From: Sphingomonas profundi
Lineage (GTDB): Bacteria; Pseudomonadota; Alphaproteobacteria; Sphingomonadales; Sphingomonadaceae
Length of the DNA stretch: 64,000 nucleotides
NCBI RefSeq assembly: GCF_009739515.1
Contig: NZ_CP046535.1
Span: 2,852,001-2,916,000 of the forward strand
Direction of reading: 5' to 3'
A program made the translations under genes and the position numbers. Below the pieces are notes generated by a model. That model ran no database searches. It was not told where the DNA came from and worked only from the letters and a program-made list of their open reading frames with translations. Positions within the stretch are counted from its first letter, which is position 1. Each line of letters starts with the position of its first letter. Shown here in pieces: positions 39,378 through 48,557 of the stretch.

Positions 39378-41477
39378 ATGGACAAGAATCCGAAGGCGCC
39401 ACCGGCGCCGTCCACTCAGCGCATCCTAATCGTTACGAGCGCGAGCACCGGCACTGCAGCGGCGATCGTCGCCGCACGATTGCGCGACGCCATACCGATG
39501 ACACGCAGCGCGCCCAGCATCGACCCGGAGGAGCGCCGGCAGCCGCAGGCAGGTGGCCGCGGCGTGCGCAGCCTTGCTGTGGCGCCGGACAGCTACGACG
39601 CAACCGCACGCACGGTAGAGGCGGTTCTCTCTGCCGGTACTGCGGTACGCCGCTACTATTTCACTGAAGAGCTCGAGATCTCGGCGGACGCGATCGACCT
39701 CGCACGCGTGACTGGTGGCGTTTGCCCGCTGCTCGACACGCACAACCAATATCAGCTGGACGGCGTCATCGGCCGCATCCTCTCCGTCCGGATCGAGGGT
39801 GGCCAGCTGATCGGCGTGTTGCAGTTCGCGGACACCGAAGCCGGCCGCGCCATCGAGACGCGTGTCTCCGCCGGCGAGTTGCGCGCGATCTCGATCGGCT
39901 ACCGGGTCACCCGCTGGCAGATCACCGCTACCGACGACACCGATCACGAGACCTGGCGCGCCGTCGCCTGGGAGTTGCTTGAGGCCAGTCTCGTCCCCGT
40001 TCCCGCCGATCCGAACGCCGTGGTTCGATCCGCACCGGGCACCCCCGCACACGGCAGCCAAGAGGAAGATGATATGCGACGCAACCTCCCCACCGGCGCG
40101 GCTGCGGCCGCTCCTGCCATCGCCAGCGTTTCCACCCCGGTCGACAATGCCCGCACCGTTGAGGTCGTCGCTGACGTGATCGCGCCTGTCGTGATCGAAC
40201 AGCGGCAGGTGCCCGCAGCCGTGACGGTTGCGGCGATCCGCACCGCGGCACGCAACGCCGGCCTGACCGACGACGCCACGTTCGAGCTGATCGAGCGCCA
40301 CGAAGCGACGCCGCTGACGCGCGACGCGCTGATGGCCGACATCGGCCGCCGCTTCGCCGAGCGCGACAGCCAGGCGCCGACGACCAGCCGCGTGACCGTG
40401 ACGCGCGACGCCGGCGACACCATGCGCCGCGGCATGGAAGAGTATCTGTTCCACCGCATGTCGCCGCGCTCGGAACTGGCCGACGTTGGTCGGGCCTATC
40501 GTGGCATGTCGCTGCTGCGCATGGCCGAGGAGCATCTGGCGGCCGGCGGCGTCAGCGTCCGCGGCCTCACCCCCAACGAGATCGCGGAGCGCGCGCTGCA
40601 CAGCACGAGCGACTTCTCGAACCTCGTCGGCAACGGCCTCAACCGCCGCCTGCGCGCCGCCTATGACGAGAACCAGCCGAGCTATCGCTCCTGGGCGCGT
40701 CGCGCGCCAAACGCGCCGGACTTCCGCTCGGTCGACGTCATCCAGATGTCGGCGATGCCGGACCTGGTGAGGGTCAACGAGGCCGGCGAGTTCCGCTACG
40801 GCACCGCGAGCGACGGCAAGGTCAGCTACGCGGTCGTGACCTACGGCCGCATCATCGCCGTGACCCGCCAGCTCATCATCAACGACGATCTGCGCGCGCT
40901 CGAGCGGATCACGACCGGCTTCGCCGGCTCGGCCGCCCGTCTCGAGAACCGGACGGTCTATGCGCAGATCACGTCCAACCCGACGATGCCCGACGGCAAG
41001 GCGCTGTTCCACGCCGACCACGGCAATCTCGGCTCGGGCGCGATCTCGGCGACGTCGCTGGCCGCCATGCGCAAGGACATGCGTCTGCAGAAGGGGCTCC
41101 AGTCGGAGGAGCTGAACCTGATGCCGGAGCATCTGCTGGCGCCGGCGACGCAGGAGCAGCTGGCCTACCAGTTCACCTCGAGCCAGTTCGTGCCCGCCAA
41201 GGCGACCGACGTGAACGAGTTTCGCGCCGGTGGCCGCACCGCGCTCGACCCGATCGTCGAGGCCATCCTGGACGGCAACTCCACCACCGCCTGGTATGGC
41301 GTGGCGTCGAACGCCCAGGTCGATACGGTCGAGTACGCCTATCTCGAGGGCTCCGAGGGCGTGCAGATGTCCAGCCGCATGGGCTTCACCGTCGACGGCG
41401 TCGAGATGAAGGCGAGCCTCGATTTCGCGGCGGCCGTCATCGATCACCGCGGCCTCTGGAAGTCGACCGGCGCCTGA
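39378..41477 (+). CDS. Prohead protease / major capsid fusion protein
   Basis: 699 residues. The N-terminal third is a prohead protease (VCPLLDTHNQYQLDGVIGRI with the likely catalytic His; SAGELRAISIGYRVTRWQ with the likely Ser), ending ELLEASLVPVPADPNAV. A linker with an internal Met (residue 233) leads to a scaffold-like helical region and a HK97-type capsid domain (NGLNRRLRAAYDENQPSYRS, GRIIAVTRQLIINDDLRALE, RTALDPIVEAILDG). Such fusions exist in several siphoviruses and remove the N-terminal part by self-cleavage. An AGAGGA lies 8 nt before the internal ATG at 40074, so a separate capsid/scaffold product may also be made. Confidence 0.9.
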   Translation: MDKNPKAPPAPSTQRILIVTSASTGTAAAIVAARLRDAIPMTRSAPSIDPEERRQPQAGGRGVRSLAVAPDSYDATARTVEAVLSAGTAVRRYYFTEELEISADAIDLARVTGGVCPLLDTHNQYQLDGVIGRILSVRIEGGQLIGVLQFADTEAGRAIETRVSAGELRAISIGYRVTRWQITATDDTDHETWRAVAWELLEASLVPVPADPNAVVRSAPGTPAHGSQEEDDMRRNLPTGAAAAAPAIASVSTPVDNARTVEVVADVIAPVVIEQRQVPAAVTVAAIRTAARNAGLTDDATFELIERHEATPLTRDALMADIGRRFAERDSQAPTTSRVTVTRDAGDTMRRGMEEYLFHRMSPRSELADVGRAYRGMSLLRMAEEHLAAGGVSVRGLTPNEIAERALHSTSDFSNLVGNGLNRRLRAAYDENQPSYRSWARRAPNAPDFRSVDVIQMSAMPDLVRVNEAGEFRYGTASDGKVSYAVVTYGRIIAVTRQLIINDDLRALERITTGFAGSAARLENRTVYAQITSNPTMPDGKALFHADHGNLGSGAISATSLAAMRKDMRLQKGLQSEELNLMPEHLLAPATQEQLAYQFTSSQFVPAKATDVNEFRAGGRTALDPIVEAILDGNSTTAWYGVASNAQVDTVEYAYLEGSEGVQMSSRMGFTVDGVEMKASLDFAAAVIDHRGLWKSTGA

Positions 41478-41560
41478 TCGCCGGCGCTTCGCCACCCACC
41501 GCAATCTGACGACGCGCCGGCGGTAAGCCGCCTGCGCGTCGTCGCTTCTGGAGACAGACC

Positions 41561-41902
41561 ATGGCCAAGAACTATCGCCACAAGGGCGACACCTGCACCT
41601 TCACCGCCCCCAATGCCGTCGCTTCCGGCGGCGGCTTCCAGGTCGGTTCGCTGTTCGCCGTCGCCCAGTGCGATGCCGCCCAGGGCGCCCCGGTCGAGGG
41701 CGACGTCGTCGGCGTCTGGACGCTGCCGAAGAGCACCGCCGCCGGCACCGACTTCACCGCCGGCACCAAGCTCTACTGGGACAATGCGGCGAAGCTCGTC
41801 ACCAAGACGGCGTCGACCAACCTGTTCATCGGCGCCGCCCTGGGCGACGCGGCCGCGGGCGACGCCACCTGCGCTGTCCGCCTGAACGGCGTCGCCGCCT
41901 GA
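41561..41902 (+). CDS. Capsid decoration/stabilising protein (DUF2190 family)
   Basis: 113 residues. The pattern YRHKGDTCTFTAPNAVASGG, FAVAQCDAAQGAPVEG, GVWTLPKSTA, TKLYWDNAAKLVTKT and FIGAALGDAAAGDATCAVRL is the DUF2190 signature; members coat the capsid surface as in lambda gpD-like proteins. CTGGAGA precedes the ATG. It directly follows the capsid gene. Confidence 0.88.
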   Translation: MAKNYRHKGDTCTFTAPNAVASGGGFQVGSLFAVAQCDAAQGAPVEGDVVGVWTLPKSTAAGTDFTAGTKLYWDNAAKLVTKTASTNLFIGAALGDAAAGDATCAVRLNGVAA

Positions 41903-41967
41903 TACACCAACAACGGCCGGCGATCGCGGCGCAGCTGCTGTCGCCGGCCGCATCCGAGGAGGGCATC

Positions 41968-42132
41968 ATGCCGAACGTCCAACTGCACGGCCCGGCGCTC
42001 GACAAGAACGGCCTCTATGTCGACGCCGGCGCGATCCTCGCCGTCGGCGATGCGCCCGAGGCCGATATCTCGATCGAGGAAGCCACCGTGCTCGTCGAGG
42101 ATCTGCGCGCGGTCGAGGTGGACGAGGCCTGA
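41968..42132 (+). CDS. Small head protein of unknown function
   Basis: 54 residues: VQLHGPALDKNGLYVDAG, then an acidic tail rich in Glu/Val. An excellent AGGAGG stands 6 nt before the ATG, and the stop overlaps the next gene (TGATG). No family recognised; the position suggests a head-tail role. Confidence 0.65.
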   Translation: MPNVQLHGPALDKNGLYVDAGAILAVGDAPEADISIEEATVLVEDLRAVEVDEA

Positions 42133-42434
42133 TGGCCGACCCGTTCGCCGCCGGCCTGGCCGCGATCGACGCGGTGTTCCGCGAGGCCGTCGTCTATACC
42201 GGCGCCGGCCTCGACGCCGCGCCGATCCGGGCGATCTACGCCGACGAGGCGGCGCAGCCGTTCGTCGGCGGCGGCAGCACGCTGCGGCAGGTGAGCTTCG
42301 AGCTCGACCAGGCCGACCTGCCGGAGCGACCGCGCAAGGGCAACATGATCGTCCGGGCCGGCGTCACCTGGAAGGTGGACGACGTAACCGACCGTGACGA
42401 CATCGGCCGCTACGTCGTCGTGGTGAAGCGGTGA
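42132..42434 (+). CDS. Head-tail connector protein
   Basis: 100 residues. The beta-rich pattern (VVYTGAGLDAAPIRAIYADE, RQVSFELDQADLPERPRKGN, GVTWKVDDVTDRDDIGRYVV) matches head-tail joining proteins of the lambda FII/gp-like connector class. It overlaps both neighbours and lies between the decoration and tail terminator genes, as expected. Confidence 0.72.
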   Translation: MADPFAAGLAAIDAVFREAVVYTGAGLDAAPIRAIYADEAAQPFVGGGSTLRQVSFELDQADLPERPRKGNMIVRAGVTWKVDDVTDRDDIGRYVVVVKR

Positions 42435-42868
42435 CCGCCGCCCGCTCGCAGATCCTCGCCGCGATCGTCGCGCGCCTGGCCGGCGTGTCTGGCATGAGCG
42501 CCGATCGCGTCGAGCTGATGCCGTCGGGCGACCCCGACGCGTTCCCCGCGCTCGGCGTGCACGATCACGGCCAGCGCAACGTCGACGGCGAGGCCGGCAG
42601 CACCACTTACGAGCTGCAGGTGACGGTCGACGGCTTCGTCGAGGGCGACGGCGCGCGCGAAGCGATCGGCGAGCTCTACGTTGGCGTCGTCGCGGCGCTG
42701 GTGACGGAGCCGCCGCTGGACGAGCTCGCCGGCGGCGTCAGCCTGATCGACGAGGGCGACACCCGCGTCGACGTCGCCGAGCTCGCCTCCACCGGTCGCA
42801 TCGCCTTCGCCACCGATTTCGCGATCCAGTTCGCGACCCCTCGCGGCGATCCGTCGCGCTTCGCCTGA
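42431..42868 (+). CDS. Tail terminator-like protein (gpU position)
   Basis: 145 residues from GTG 42431 (GTGA overlap). MTAARSQILAAIVARLAGVS, then a beta-rich core (TTYELQVTVDGFVEGDGARE, AIGELYVGVVAALVTEP) and VDVAELASTGRIAFATDFAI. Size, fold pattern and position between the connector and tail tube genes match tail terminators, which cap the tail and join it to the head. Confidence 0.72.
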   Translation: MTAARSQILAAIVARLAGVSGMSADRVELMPSGDPDAFPALGVHDHGQRNVDGEAGSTTYELQVTVDGFVEGDGAREAIGELYVGVVAALVTEPPLDELAGGVSLIDEGDTRVDVAELASTGRIAFATDFAIQFATPRGDPSRFA

Positions 42869-42883
42869 TCTGAGGAGATCGAC

Positions 42884-44116
42884 ATGTCCGACCCGATTAT
42901 CCGCACCAGCAATGTTGCGGTGCTGCTCAAGCTCGAGGCCACCGAGAGCGTCGACGCTCTGCCTGGCGTCACCGATGCGGTGAACGTCGAGGCGAACTCG
43001 GTGCAGACGAGCGCGCCGTTCACCGCCGAGGCGTCGAGCGAGGCGACCGGCTCGCTCGTCGGCGGCGCGCCGCTGGTGATCGGCCAGCCGGCGACGATCC
43101 GTTTCCGCTCGCAGATCAAGGGCGCCGGTGCCGGCGTGACCTACAGCCCCACCGTGAAGCCGCCGCTGCACCAGGCGCTGCAGGCCTGCGGCAAGCGCGG
43201 CCAGTTCACCGCCGCCAAGGTGACGTCGCTCTGCAGCGCGGGCTCCGCTACGTCGGCGACGCTGAACGCGGCCCATGCGGCGACGGCCGAGGCCTATCGC
43301 GGCATGCGGCTGATCATCACGGCCGGCGCGGGGGCGGGCAGCACCGCCCTGGTGAGCTCGTACAGCGCCGGCCGCGTCGCGCTGCTGACCAAGACGTTCC
43401 TGACGCCGCTGGATGCCTCCACCAGCGTCGCGATCAACGACAACTGGACCTATTCGGGCACCAGCCCCTTGGATCTCACCGCCCGGCTGACCGATCAGCC
43501 GTCCGCGACGATCTACGTCTATCGCGACGGCAAGCTGCGCAAGTTCGTCGCCTGCCGCGGCACTGTGGACTATAGCGGCAACACGGCACGCGCGGGCTTC
43601 GCCGACTTCTCGTTCACCGGCATCTACGTGGGCGATGCCGACGCGGCGGTGCCCTCCGGCCTCGTGCTGCCGAGCCACTCGGCGCCTATCCTGGCTCAGT
43701 CGACCGCCCTCGACGCCGTCGTGCTGCTCAACCGCCTGCCGATGCCGATCAGCCAGTGGTCGCTGGAGAATGGCGGCACGCTCGAGACGCCGGACGATCC
43801 GAACACGAACAACGGTTTCGGCGCGAGCGTCATCACCGACCGCATCCCGCTGCTGAAGATGGACCCGCTGGCGACGCTGATTGCGTACCGCAACTCGATC
43901 GCGGACATCCAGGGCGGCACGCTGATGAACGCCTCGCTCTCGTGCGGCATCAGCGCCGGCAATCGCTGGGCGCTGACCCTGCCGCGGGTGCAGAAGACGG
44001 TGGCCGAGGATGGCGAGCGCGGCAAGCTGCAGTCCGAGCAGATCACCGCGCAGGCGCGCAGCCTCTCCGTCGACGCCTACGGGCGCGACGGCGACAGCAT
44101 CCTGATGTTCGACTGA
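42884..44116 (+). CDS. Major tail tube protein
   Basis: 410 residues. Repeated beta segments (SDPIIRTSNVAVLLKLEATE, NVEANSVQTSAPFTAEASSE, ATIRFRSQIKGAG, DNWTYSGTSPLDLTARLTDQ) are typical of large siphovirus tail tube proteins with an inserted Ig-like region. The strong GAGGAG and its position before the chaperone pair support this. It is longer than lambda gpV, suggesting extra surface domains. Confidence 0.78.
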   Translation: MSDPIIRTSNVAVLLKLEATESVDALPGVTDAVNVEANSVQTSAPFTAEASSEATGSLVGGAPLVIGQPATIRFRSQIKGAGAGVTYSPTVKPPLHQALQACGKRGQFTAAKVTSLCSAGSATSATLNAAHAATAEAYRGMRLIITAGAGAGSTALVSSYSAGRVALLTKTFLTPLDASTSVAINDNWTYSGTSPLDLTARLTDQPSATIYVYRDGKLRKFVACRGTVDYSGNTARAGFADFSFTGIYVGDADAAVPSGLVLPSHSAPILAQSTALDAVVLLNRLPMPISQWSLENGGTLETPDDPNTNNGFGASVITDRIPLLKMDPLATLIAYRNSIADIQGGTLMNASLSCGISAGNRWALTLPRVQKTVAEDGERGKLQSEQITAQARSLSVDAYGRDGDSILMFD

Positions 44117-44126
44117 GGGAACCCGC

Positions 44127-44699
44127 ATGATCGCGATGTCGACGAGCCAGCCGATCCGCTGGACCCCGCCCTGGCGCGAGCAGGAGGAGCCGAAGCCGGT
44201 CTACCTGCTGCGCGCGCCTTCCGTCACCGAGCGCGAGATCCTGGAGGGCGAGCTCTCCGGCGAGCATCGCGCCGGCATCGTCTACGGCTTCCAGCTTCGT
44301 GCGGCGTTCGCCGCCGGCATCGACTCGTTGATCGGCGAGACGGCACCGGACGACGCGGCGCGGCTGAAGGAGCTGTCCGCCCAGCAGGCGGCGCTGAAGG
44401 ACGGCGAGAGCCTGGCCGATGACGAGATCGCGCTGCTCGAGGCGGCCGAGGCGGTGCTGATCGAGCATTATCCGGCCTACCGCAGCCTCATCGCCCAGCA
44501 GCAGCGCCGCGAGGCGCTGGCGCCGATCGTCGCGTTCCAGAAGTGGTGCGTCGGGGTGGAGAACCTGGACGTGCCGTTTGCCCGCGACTGGTCCGGCGTG
44601 AAGCCGGAGGCGATGGCGGCGATCGATCCGCTGGAGCTGCGCGTCGCCGGCCGCACCGCCTACAATCTCGCCTACGCGGGCCAGCATCTGGGAAACTGA
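44127..44699 (+). CDS. Tail assembly chaperone (G-like, zero-frame product)
   Basis: 190 residues, acidic and helical (SVTEREILEGELSGEHRAGI, EIALLEAAEAVLIEHYPAYR), ending AYAGQHLGN. By position, between tail tube and tape measure, it corresponds to lambda gpG, which helps tail assembly. Its last two sense codons form the slippery site G GGA AAC, directly followed by the stop. GAGGGAA precedes ATG 44127. Confidence 0.82.
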   Translation: MIAMSTSQPIRWTPPWREQEEPKPVYLLRAPSVTEREILEGELSGEHRAGIVYGFQLRAAFAAGIDSLIGETAPDDAARLKELSAQQAALKDGESLADDEIALLEAAEAVLIEHYPAYRSLIAQQQRREALAPIVAFQKWCVGVENLDVPFARDWSGVKPEAMAAIDPLELRVAGRTAYNLAYAGQHLGN

Positions 44700-44980
44700 G
44701 AGGCGCGCTCGTCTGCCGGCAGCACCCCGCCGACTTCGAGTATAGCGCCGAGGAAAGCGGGGGCTGGGACATCGCCGGGTGCATCTGGGAGCAGAACCCG
44801 CTCCTGGCGATCCCGCGCGGCATCTTTTCGGTCGTGGATCTCTGGCTCAGCTGCCGTGCCCACGGCGGGCCAATGGGCGGCCGGGCGCTCCCCTGCGCTG
44901 GCGGCCCGGCCGACCAGCCGGCGGCGCTGATGGACGCCTTCATGCTGCTCGAGGCCTGGGTGAACCCGAAGGAGGCCTGA
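44127..44980 (+). CDS. Tail assembly chaperone GT-like fusion made by -1 frameshift
   Basis: If ribosomes slip back one base at 44690-44696, reading continues as LRGALVCRQHPADFEYSAEE in the -1 frame to a stop at 44978-44980, giving a 284-residue product with a 94-residue T-like extension. That extension (WDIAGCIWEQNPLLAIPRGI, AALMDAFMLLEAWVNPKEA) has no own start codon or Shine-Dalgarno, so the frameshift is the natural way to express it. This mirrors lambda G and G-T, where a fixed ratio of the two proteins is required for tail assembly. The next gene begins in the stop (TGATG). Confidence 0.8.
44690..44696 (+). other. -1 ribosomal frameshift site (slippery heptamer GGGAAAC)
   Basis: The heptamer G GGA AAC is in the correct register (codons GGA AAC) with the zero-frame TGA immediately after. 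X XXY YYZ sites of this form, such as lambda's GGGAAAG, allow two tRNAs to re-pair one base back. Confidence 0.85.
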
Positions 44981-45636
44981 TGCCGAACCCCTTCGATGCG
45001 CTCACGATCGACTTCGCCAAGCTCGGCGCGGATCGCTCGCGGCTCGAGAAGGCGATCCTGGAGGCGGAGCGGGCGGCGGTCACCGACGTCGGCAAGCAGG
45101 CCGAACGGGCGCTGGAAGCGGCGACGGCGGCCGGCGGCCTCGGGCGGCTGGCCAAGGCCTGGAACAGCAAGGTCTATCCGCAGAAGGGCCTCGCGGCCGG
45201 GCCGGCGACGCTGCTCTACCCCAAGGGCGGCGACCGCACCAAGGGCGCGATTCGCGGCCAGGTGGAGGGCGGGCGCATCGGCGCGCGCGGGGGCGGGACG
45301 ATTGCGGTGCCGACCAAGGCGGCGGCGCTCGGCGTGCGCAAGACGCGGCCGACGCCGGAGGAGTGGGAAGCGGCAACGGGGATCAAGCTGATCCCGGTGC
45401 AGCGCCCGGGCAAGCCGACGCTGCTGATCGCGACAGGCGCGCGCGTGCTCAAGTCCGGCCGGATCCGCGCCGCCAGCGCGTCGGCGATCAACCGTGGCCG
45501 GTTCGCGTCGGCCGTGATCTTCGTCCTGGTGCCCTACGTCAGCCTGCGCTCGCGCTTCTCGGTCGAGGGCACGCTGGCGCCGTTCGCCGGCAGGGTCGCC
45601 GAGGATTTCGCCAGGCGCGCAGGCGCGATCAGCTAG
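44980..45636 (+). CDS. Tail protein of unknown function (possibly DUF6441-like)
   Basis: 218 residues. N-terminal helices (DRSRLEKAILEAERAAVTDV, GKQAERALEAATAAGGLGRL) and a basic, Gly-rich middle (RTKGAIRGQVEGGRIGARGG) that includes beta strands. Its position between the chaperones and tape measure, and the general pattern, recall DUF6441 proteins, but I cannot confirm this. Start overlaps the previous stop (TGATG). Confidence 0.7.
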   Translation: MPNPFDALTIDFAKLGADRSRLEKAILEAERAAVTDVGKQAERALEAATAAGGLGRLAKAWNSKVYPQKGLAAGPATLLYPKGGDRTKGAIRGQVEGGRIGARGGGTIAVPTKAAALGVRKTRPTPEEWEAATGIKLIPVQRPGKPTLLIATGARVLKSGRIRAASASAINRGRFASAVIFVLVPYVSLRSRFSVEGTLAPFAGRVAEDFARRAGAIS

Positions 45637-45644
45637 GAGGGATC

Positions 45645-48557
45645 ATGCCGAACGTCGACATCGTCGCCCGGCTGAAGCTCGCCGGCGAGCAGTTTTCCGC
45701 AGAGTTCGGCCAGCGGATGGACCGGATCGAGACCGAGGCGCGATCGGCCGCGTCACGTGTGAACACCGCGCTTGGCGGCATCGGCAACACGCTGGCGGGC
45801 TTTGCCGCCGGGATTGGAATTGCCGGGATCGCCGAAGCCGGCAAGGCGGTTCTCGACTATGCCGATGATCTCGGCACCGCCGCCGATCAGGCCGGAGTCG
45901 CCGTCGAGCGCTACCAGACGCTGAAGGAGGGTCTGCGCTCCCTCGAGATCCCGACTGAAAAAACCGACAAGGTTCTGAAGGGATTGAACGACACGCTAGG
46001 AGCCGTTCAGTCGGGGACCGAGAATGGGGCGACCAAGGCACTCGACCGTCTCGGTATTACTGCAGATATCCTCGCAGGAAAGATCAGCGATCCCGCGCAG
46101 CTGCTGGATGCTCTCGCCGCGGCGTCAAAGGGGGCCGGTTCGGAGGCGCAGTATGCGAGCGACCTGGTCGACATATTCGGGAAGAAGATCGGCGTCGATC
46201 TTGCGGCGGCGCTAAAGGACGGCGGAGCCGCGCTGCACGACGCCGAGCAGGCCTTTCGCGACACCGGATCGGTGATCACCTCCGAGATGATCGACAAGCT
46301 GGCGGATGCCAACGAGACAATCGACGCGTTCGTGTCGCGATCACGCAATCAGTTCGTGATCTTCGCAGCCAACGGGATCAGCGCCTTCGAGAGCGTCGAG
46401 CTGCGACTGGCGAAGCTTGGACGAGCGCTGGCCAACTTCTCGCCAATCGGCAACCCGTCATCGTACGAGGCGGAGATCCGCGATATCGAGCGGCGCACGG
46501 CAACGAAAAGCGCTTATGACGCGCAGCGGGCGCGTACGGTCGCGGCGCTCCAGGAGAAAGATCGAATCGCAGCAGGAGACGGTGTCTTCAAGAATACGGC
46601 GCTGCCGCAGGCAGTGAATACGTACAAGAGGGAGCTCGCCGAACTCCGCCGGATCGCCAAAGATTTTAACGCGAACAGGGCTGCCGCCGGTGTCGACGAC
46701 GGCGCCGGCGCCGTGATCAAGCCAGCCGAGACCGCCAGGACGGAGACCAACCTCCGCAAGGTGCAGGCGGCCGCCAAGGAAGCGAGTTCTTCTCTCAACT
46801 TCGTGCCGCCGATCCTGAAGGACATCGCGATCCAGTCGGACGCCGCCGGCGAAGCCGCCCGCAGGTTCTACGACTCTGTTGGCGTTGATCCGTTCGATTT
46901 CAGCAAGAAGATCGCGGCCAACGACGCGGAATGGAAGAAGTCGTTCGACGCTCAGCAAGAGGCGATGGAAGAGAGCTGGCGCCGCCAGGAAGACAATGTC
47001 CGCAGCCTCGCGGACTTCTACGCTGACGCGTTCGAAGGCGGTTCGGGCTCTATCTGGAAGAGCTTCAAGCGCCAGGGCCTGGCGGTGATCAGCGAGATTG
47101 CGGCGCGCTACACGCTGGCGCTGCTGTCGGGCAAGAGCACGGACTTCGGATCGATCCTGTCGTCGGCGCAAGGCACGGGCTCCCCGCTGGGCAGCATCCT
47201 TGGCCTGCTCAACAGCGGCGGCGGCGTCACGAAGGGTGGCACCACGATCCCCACCACCGGGACCGTCATCTCGGAAGCCGGCGCGGTGCCGGGGGCGACC
47301 AGCGGCGGCGGCATCCTCGGCAAGATCGGCATCTCGTCCGGCACCGCGTCGTCGATCGGGCAGGCCGCAGGCGCGTTCGGCGCGGCGATCGCCGTGAACC
47401 AGATCGTGGGTGACGTTTTCGGCTTCAAGGGCGGGCCGCTGGGGATCCTCACCGGCCTGTTCACGAAGACGAAGAAGGCGGCGGCGACCTTCGGCACCAC
47501 CGCCGACGGGTTCGGCGTGACCGGCGTTACCGGCAATTCGGCCAAGTTCAAGGCCGCCGCCAGCAGCGCCGGCGACAACGTCTCGTCGATCCTGCAGAAC
47601 ATCGCGGATCAGCTGGGCGGAACCCTCACCGGCCCGGCCTCCGGCTCGATCGGCGTGCGCCACGGCGACTTCCGCTACGATCCCTCCGGCCGTGGCATCA
47701 CGAAGAAGGCCAAGGGCGCAATCGACTTCGACGACGATCAGGAAGCCGCGATCAAATATGCCGTCAGCGACCTGCTGAAGGACGGGCTGCTGCAGGGCGT
47801 CAGCGAGGCCAGCAAGCGGCTGCTGACGAACGGCGGCGACCTCGACGCGCAGTTGCAGAAGGCAGTGACGCTGGAGAGCATCCCCAAGCTGCTGAAGGCC
47901 CGGCTCGATCCGGTCGGCGCGGCTGTGGACACGGTGACGGAGAAGTTCGCCGGCATGGTCAAGATCCTCGACGAGAGCGGCGCCTCGGCCGAGCACCGCG
48001 CCGACGCGGAGAAGCTCTACCGGCTCGAGCTCGAGGATGCGCGCAAGAGCGCCGGCGACGCGGCCGAGAGCCTCAAGGCGTTCCTCGACGGCATGAAGAC
48101 GGGCAGCGATTCGCCGTATTCGCTGCGCGACCAGGAGACGGCGGCGCGCGCCGCGCTCGATCCGTATCTCGCCGACATCAACGCCGGCGTCTCGATCGAC
48201 CAGCAGAAGTATCTCGCCGCCGCACAGTCCTTCCTCGACGTCGAGCGCGAGCTCTACGGCTCGACCCAGGCCTATTTCGACGCGCTGAACACGGTGCAGG
48301 CGGCGACCGGCAAGGCGATCGCCACGATCGGCAATGCCACGCCGATTACCGGCGCCGCCGCGGTCGATCCGTTCGCGAAAGCGACCGCGGCGGCGGCCGA
48401 GAAGACGGCGACCGCGACGTCGACGGCGACCGACCTGCTCGACCAGATGAGCGGCCAGCTGGGCGACCTGCCGGCGATCCGCACCGCGCTGGAGGCGATC
48501 GTCGCCCGCGGCGGCACGGCGCTGAGCGGCCTCGGCGCTGCGCGAGGCTATGTCTGA
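45645..48557 (+). CDS. Tail tape measure protein
   Basis: 970 residues. ATG 45645 with AGGAGG directly upstream. Long coiled-coil stretches (LAGEQFSAEFGQRMDRIETE, ELAELRRIAKDFNANRAAAG), Gly/Ala-rich membrane-like segments (NTLAGFAAGIGIAGIAEAGK, SSIGQAAGAFGAAIAVNQIV) and a Ser/Gly-rich region. The tape measure sets tail length and is ejected with DNA. A longer upstream frame overlapping the previous gene is not credible. Its length predicts a moderately long tail. Confidence 0.92.
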   Translation: MPNVDIVARLKLAGEQFSAEFGQRMDRIETEARSAASRVNTALGGIGNTLAGFAAGIGIAGIAEAGKAVLDYADDLGTAADQAGVAVERYQTLKEGLRSLEIPTEKTDKVLKGLNDTLGAVQSGTENGATKALDRLGITADILAGKISDPAQLLDALAAASKGAGSEAQYASDLVDIFGKKIGVDLAAALKDGGAALHDAEQAFRDTGSVITSEMIDKLADANETIDAFVSRSRNQFVIFAANGISAFESVELRLAKLGRALANFSPIGNPSSYEAEIRDIERRTATKSAYDAQRARTVAALQEKDRIAAGDGVFKNTALPQAVNTYKRELAELRRIAKDFNANRAAAGVDDGAGAVIKPAETARTETNLRKVQAAAKEASSSLNFVPPILKDIAIQSDAAGEAARRFYDSVGVDPFDFSKKIAANDAEWKKSFDAQQEAMEESWRRQEDNVRSLADFYADAFEGGSGSIWKSFKRQGLAVISEIAARYTLALLSGKSTDFGSILSSAQGTGSPLGSILGLLNSGGGVTKGGTTIPTTGTVISEAGAVPGATSGGGILGKIGISSGTASSIGQAAGAFGAAIAVNQIVGDVFGFKGGPLGILTGLFTKTKKAAATFGTTADGFGVTGVTGNSAKFKAAASSAGDNVSSILQNIADQLGGTLTGPASGSIGVRHGDFRYDPSGRGITKKAKGAIDFDDDQEAAIKYAVSDLLKDGLLQGVSEASKRLLTNGGDLDAQLQKAVTLESIPKLLKARLDPVGAAVDTVTEKFAGMVKILDESGASAEHRADAEKLYRLELEDARKSAGDAAESLKAFLDGMKTGSDSPYSLRDQETAARAALDPYLADINAGVSIDQQKYLAAAQSFLDVERELYGSTQAYFDALNTVQAATGKAIATIGNATPITGAAAVDPFAKATAAAAEKTATATSTATDLLDQMSGQLGDLPAIRTALEAIVARGGTALSGLGAARGYV

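Noticed and set aside
39426-41504. 692-codon minus-strand frame opposite the capsid gene
   Set aside because: Antisense of an unmistakable protease-capsid gene.
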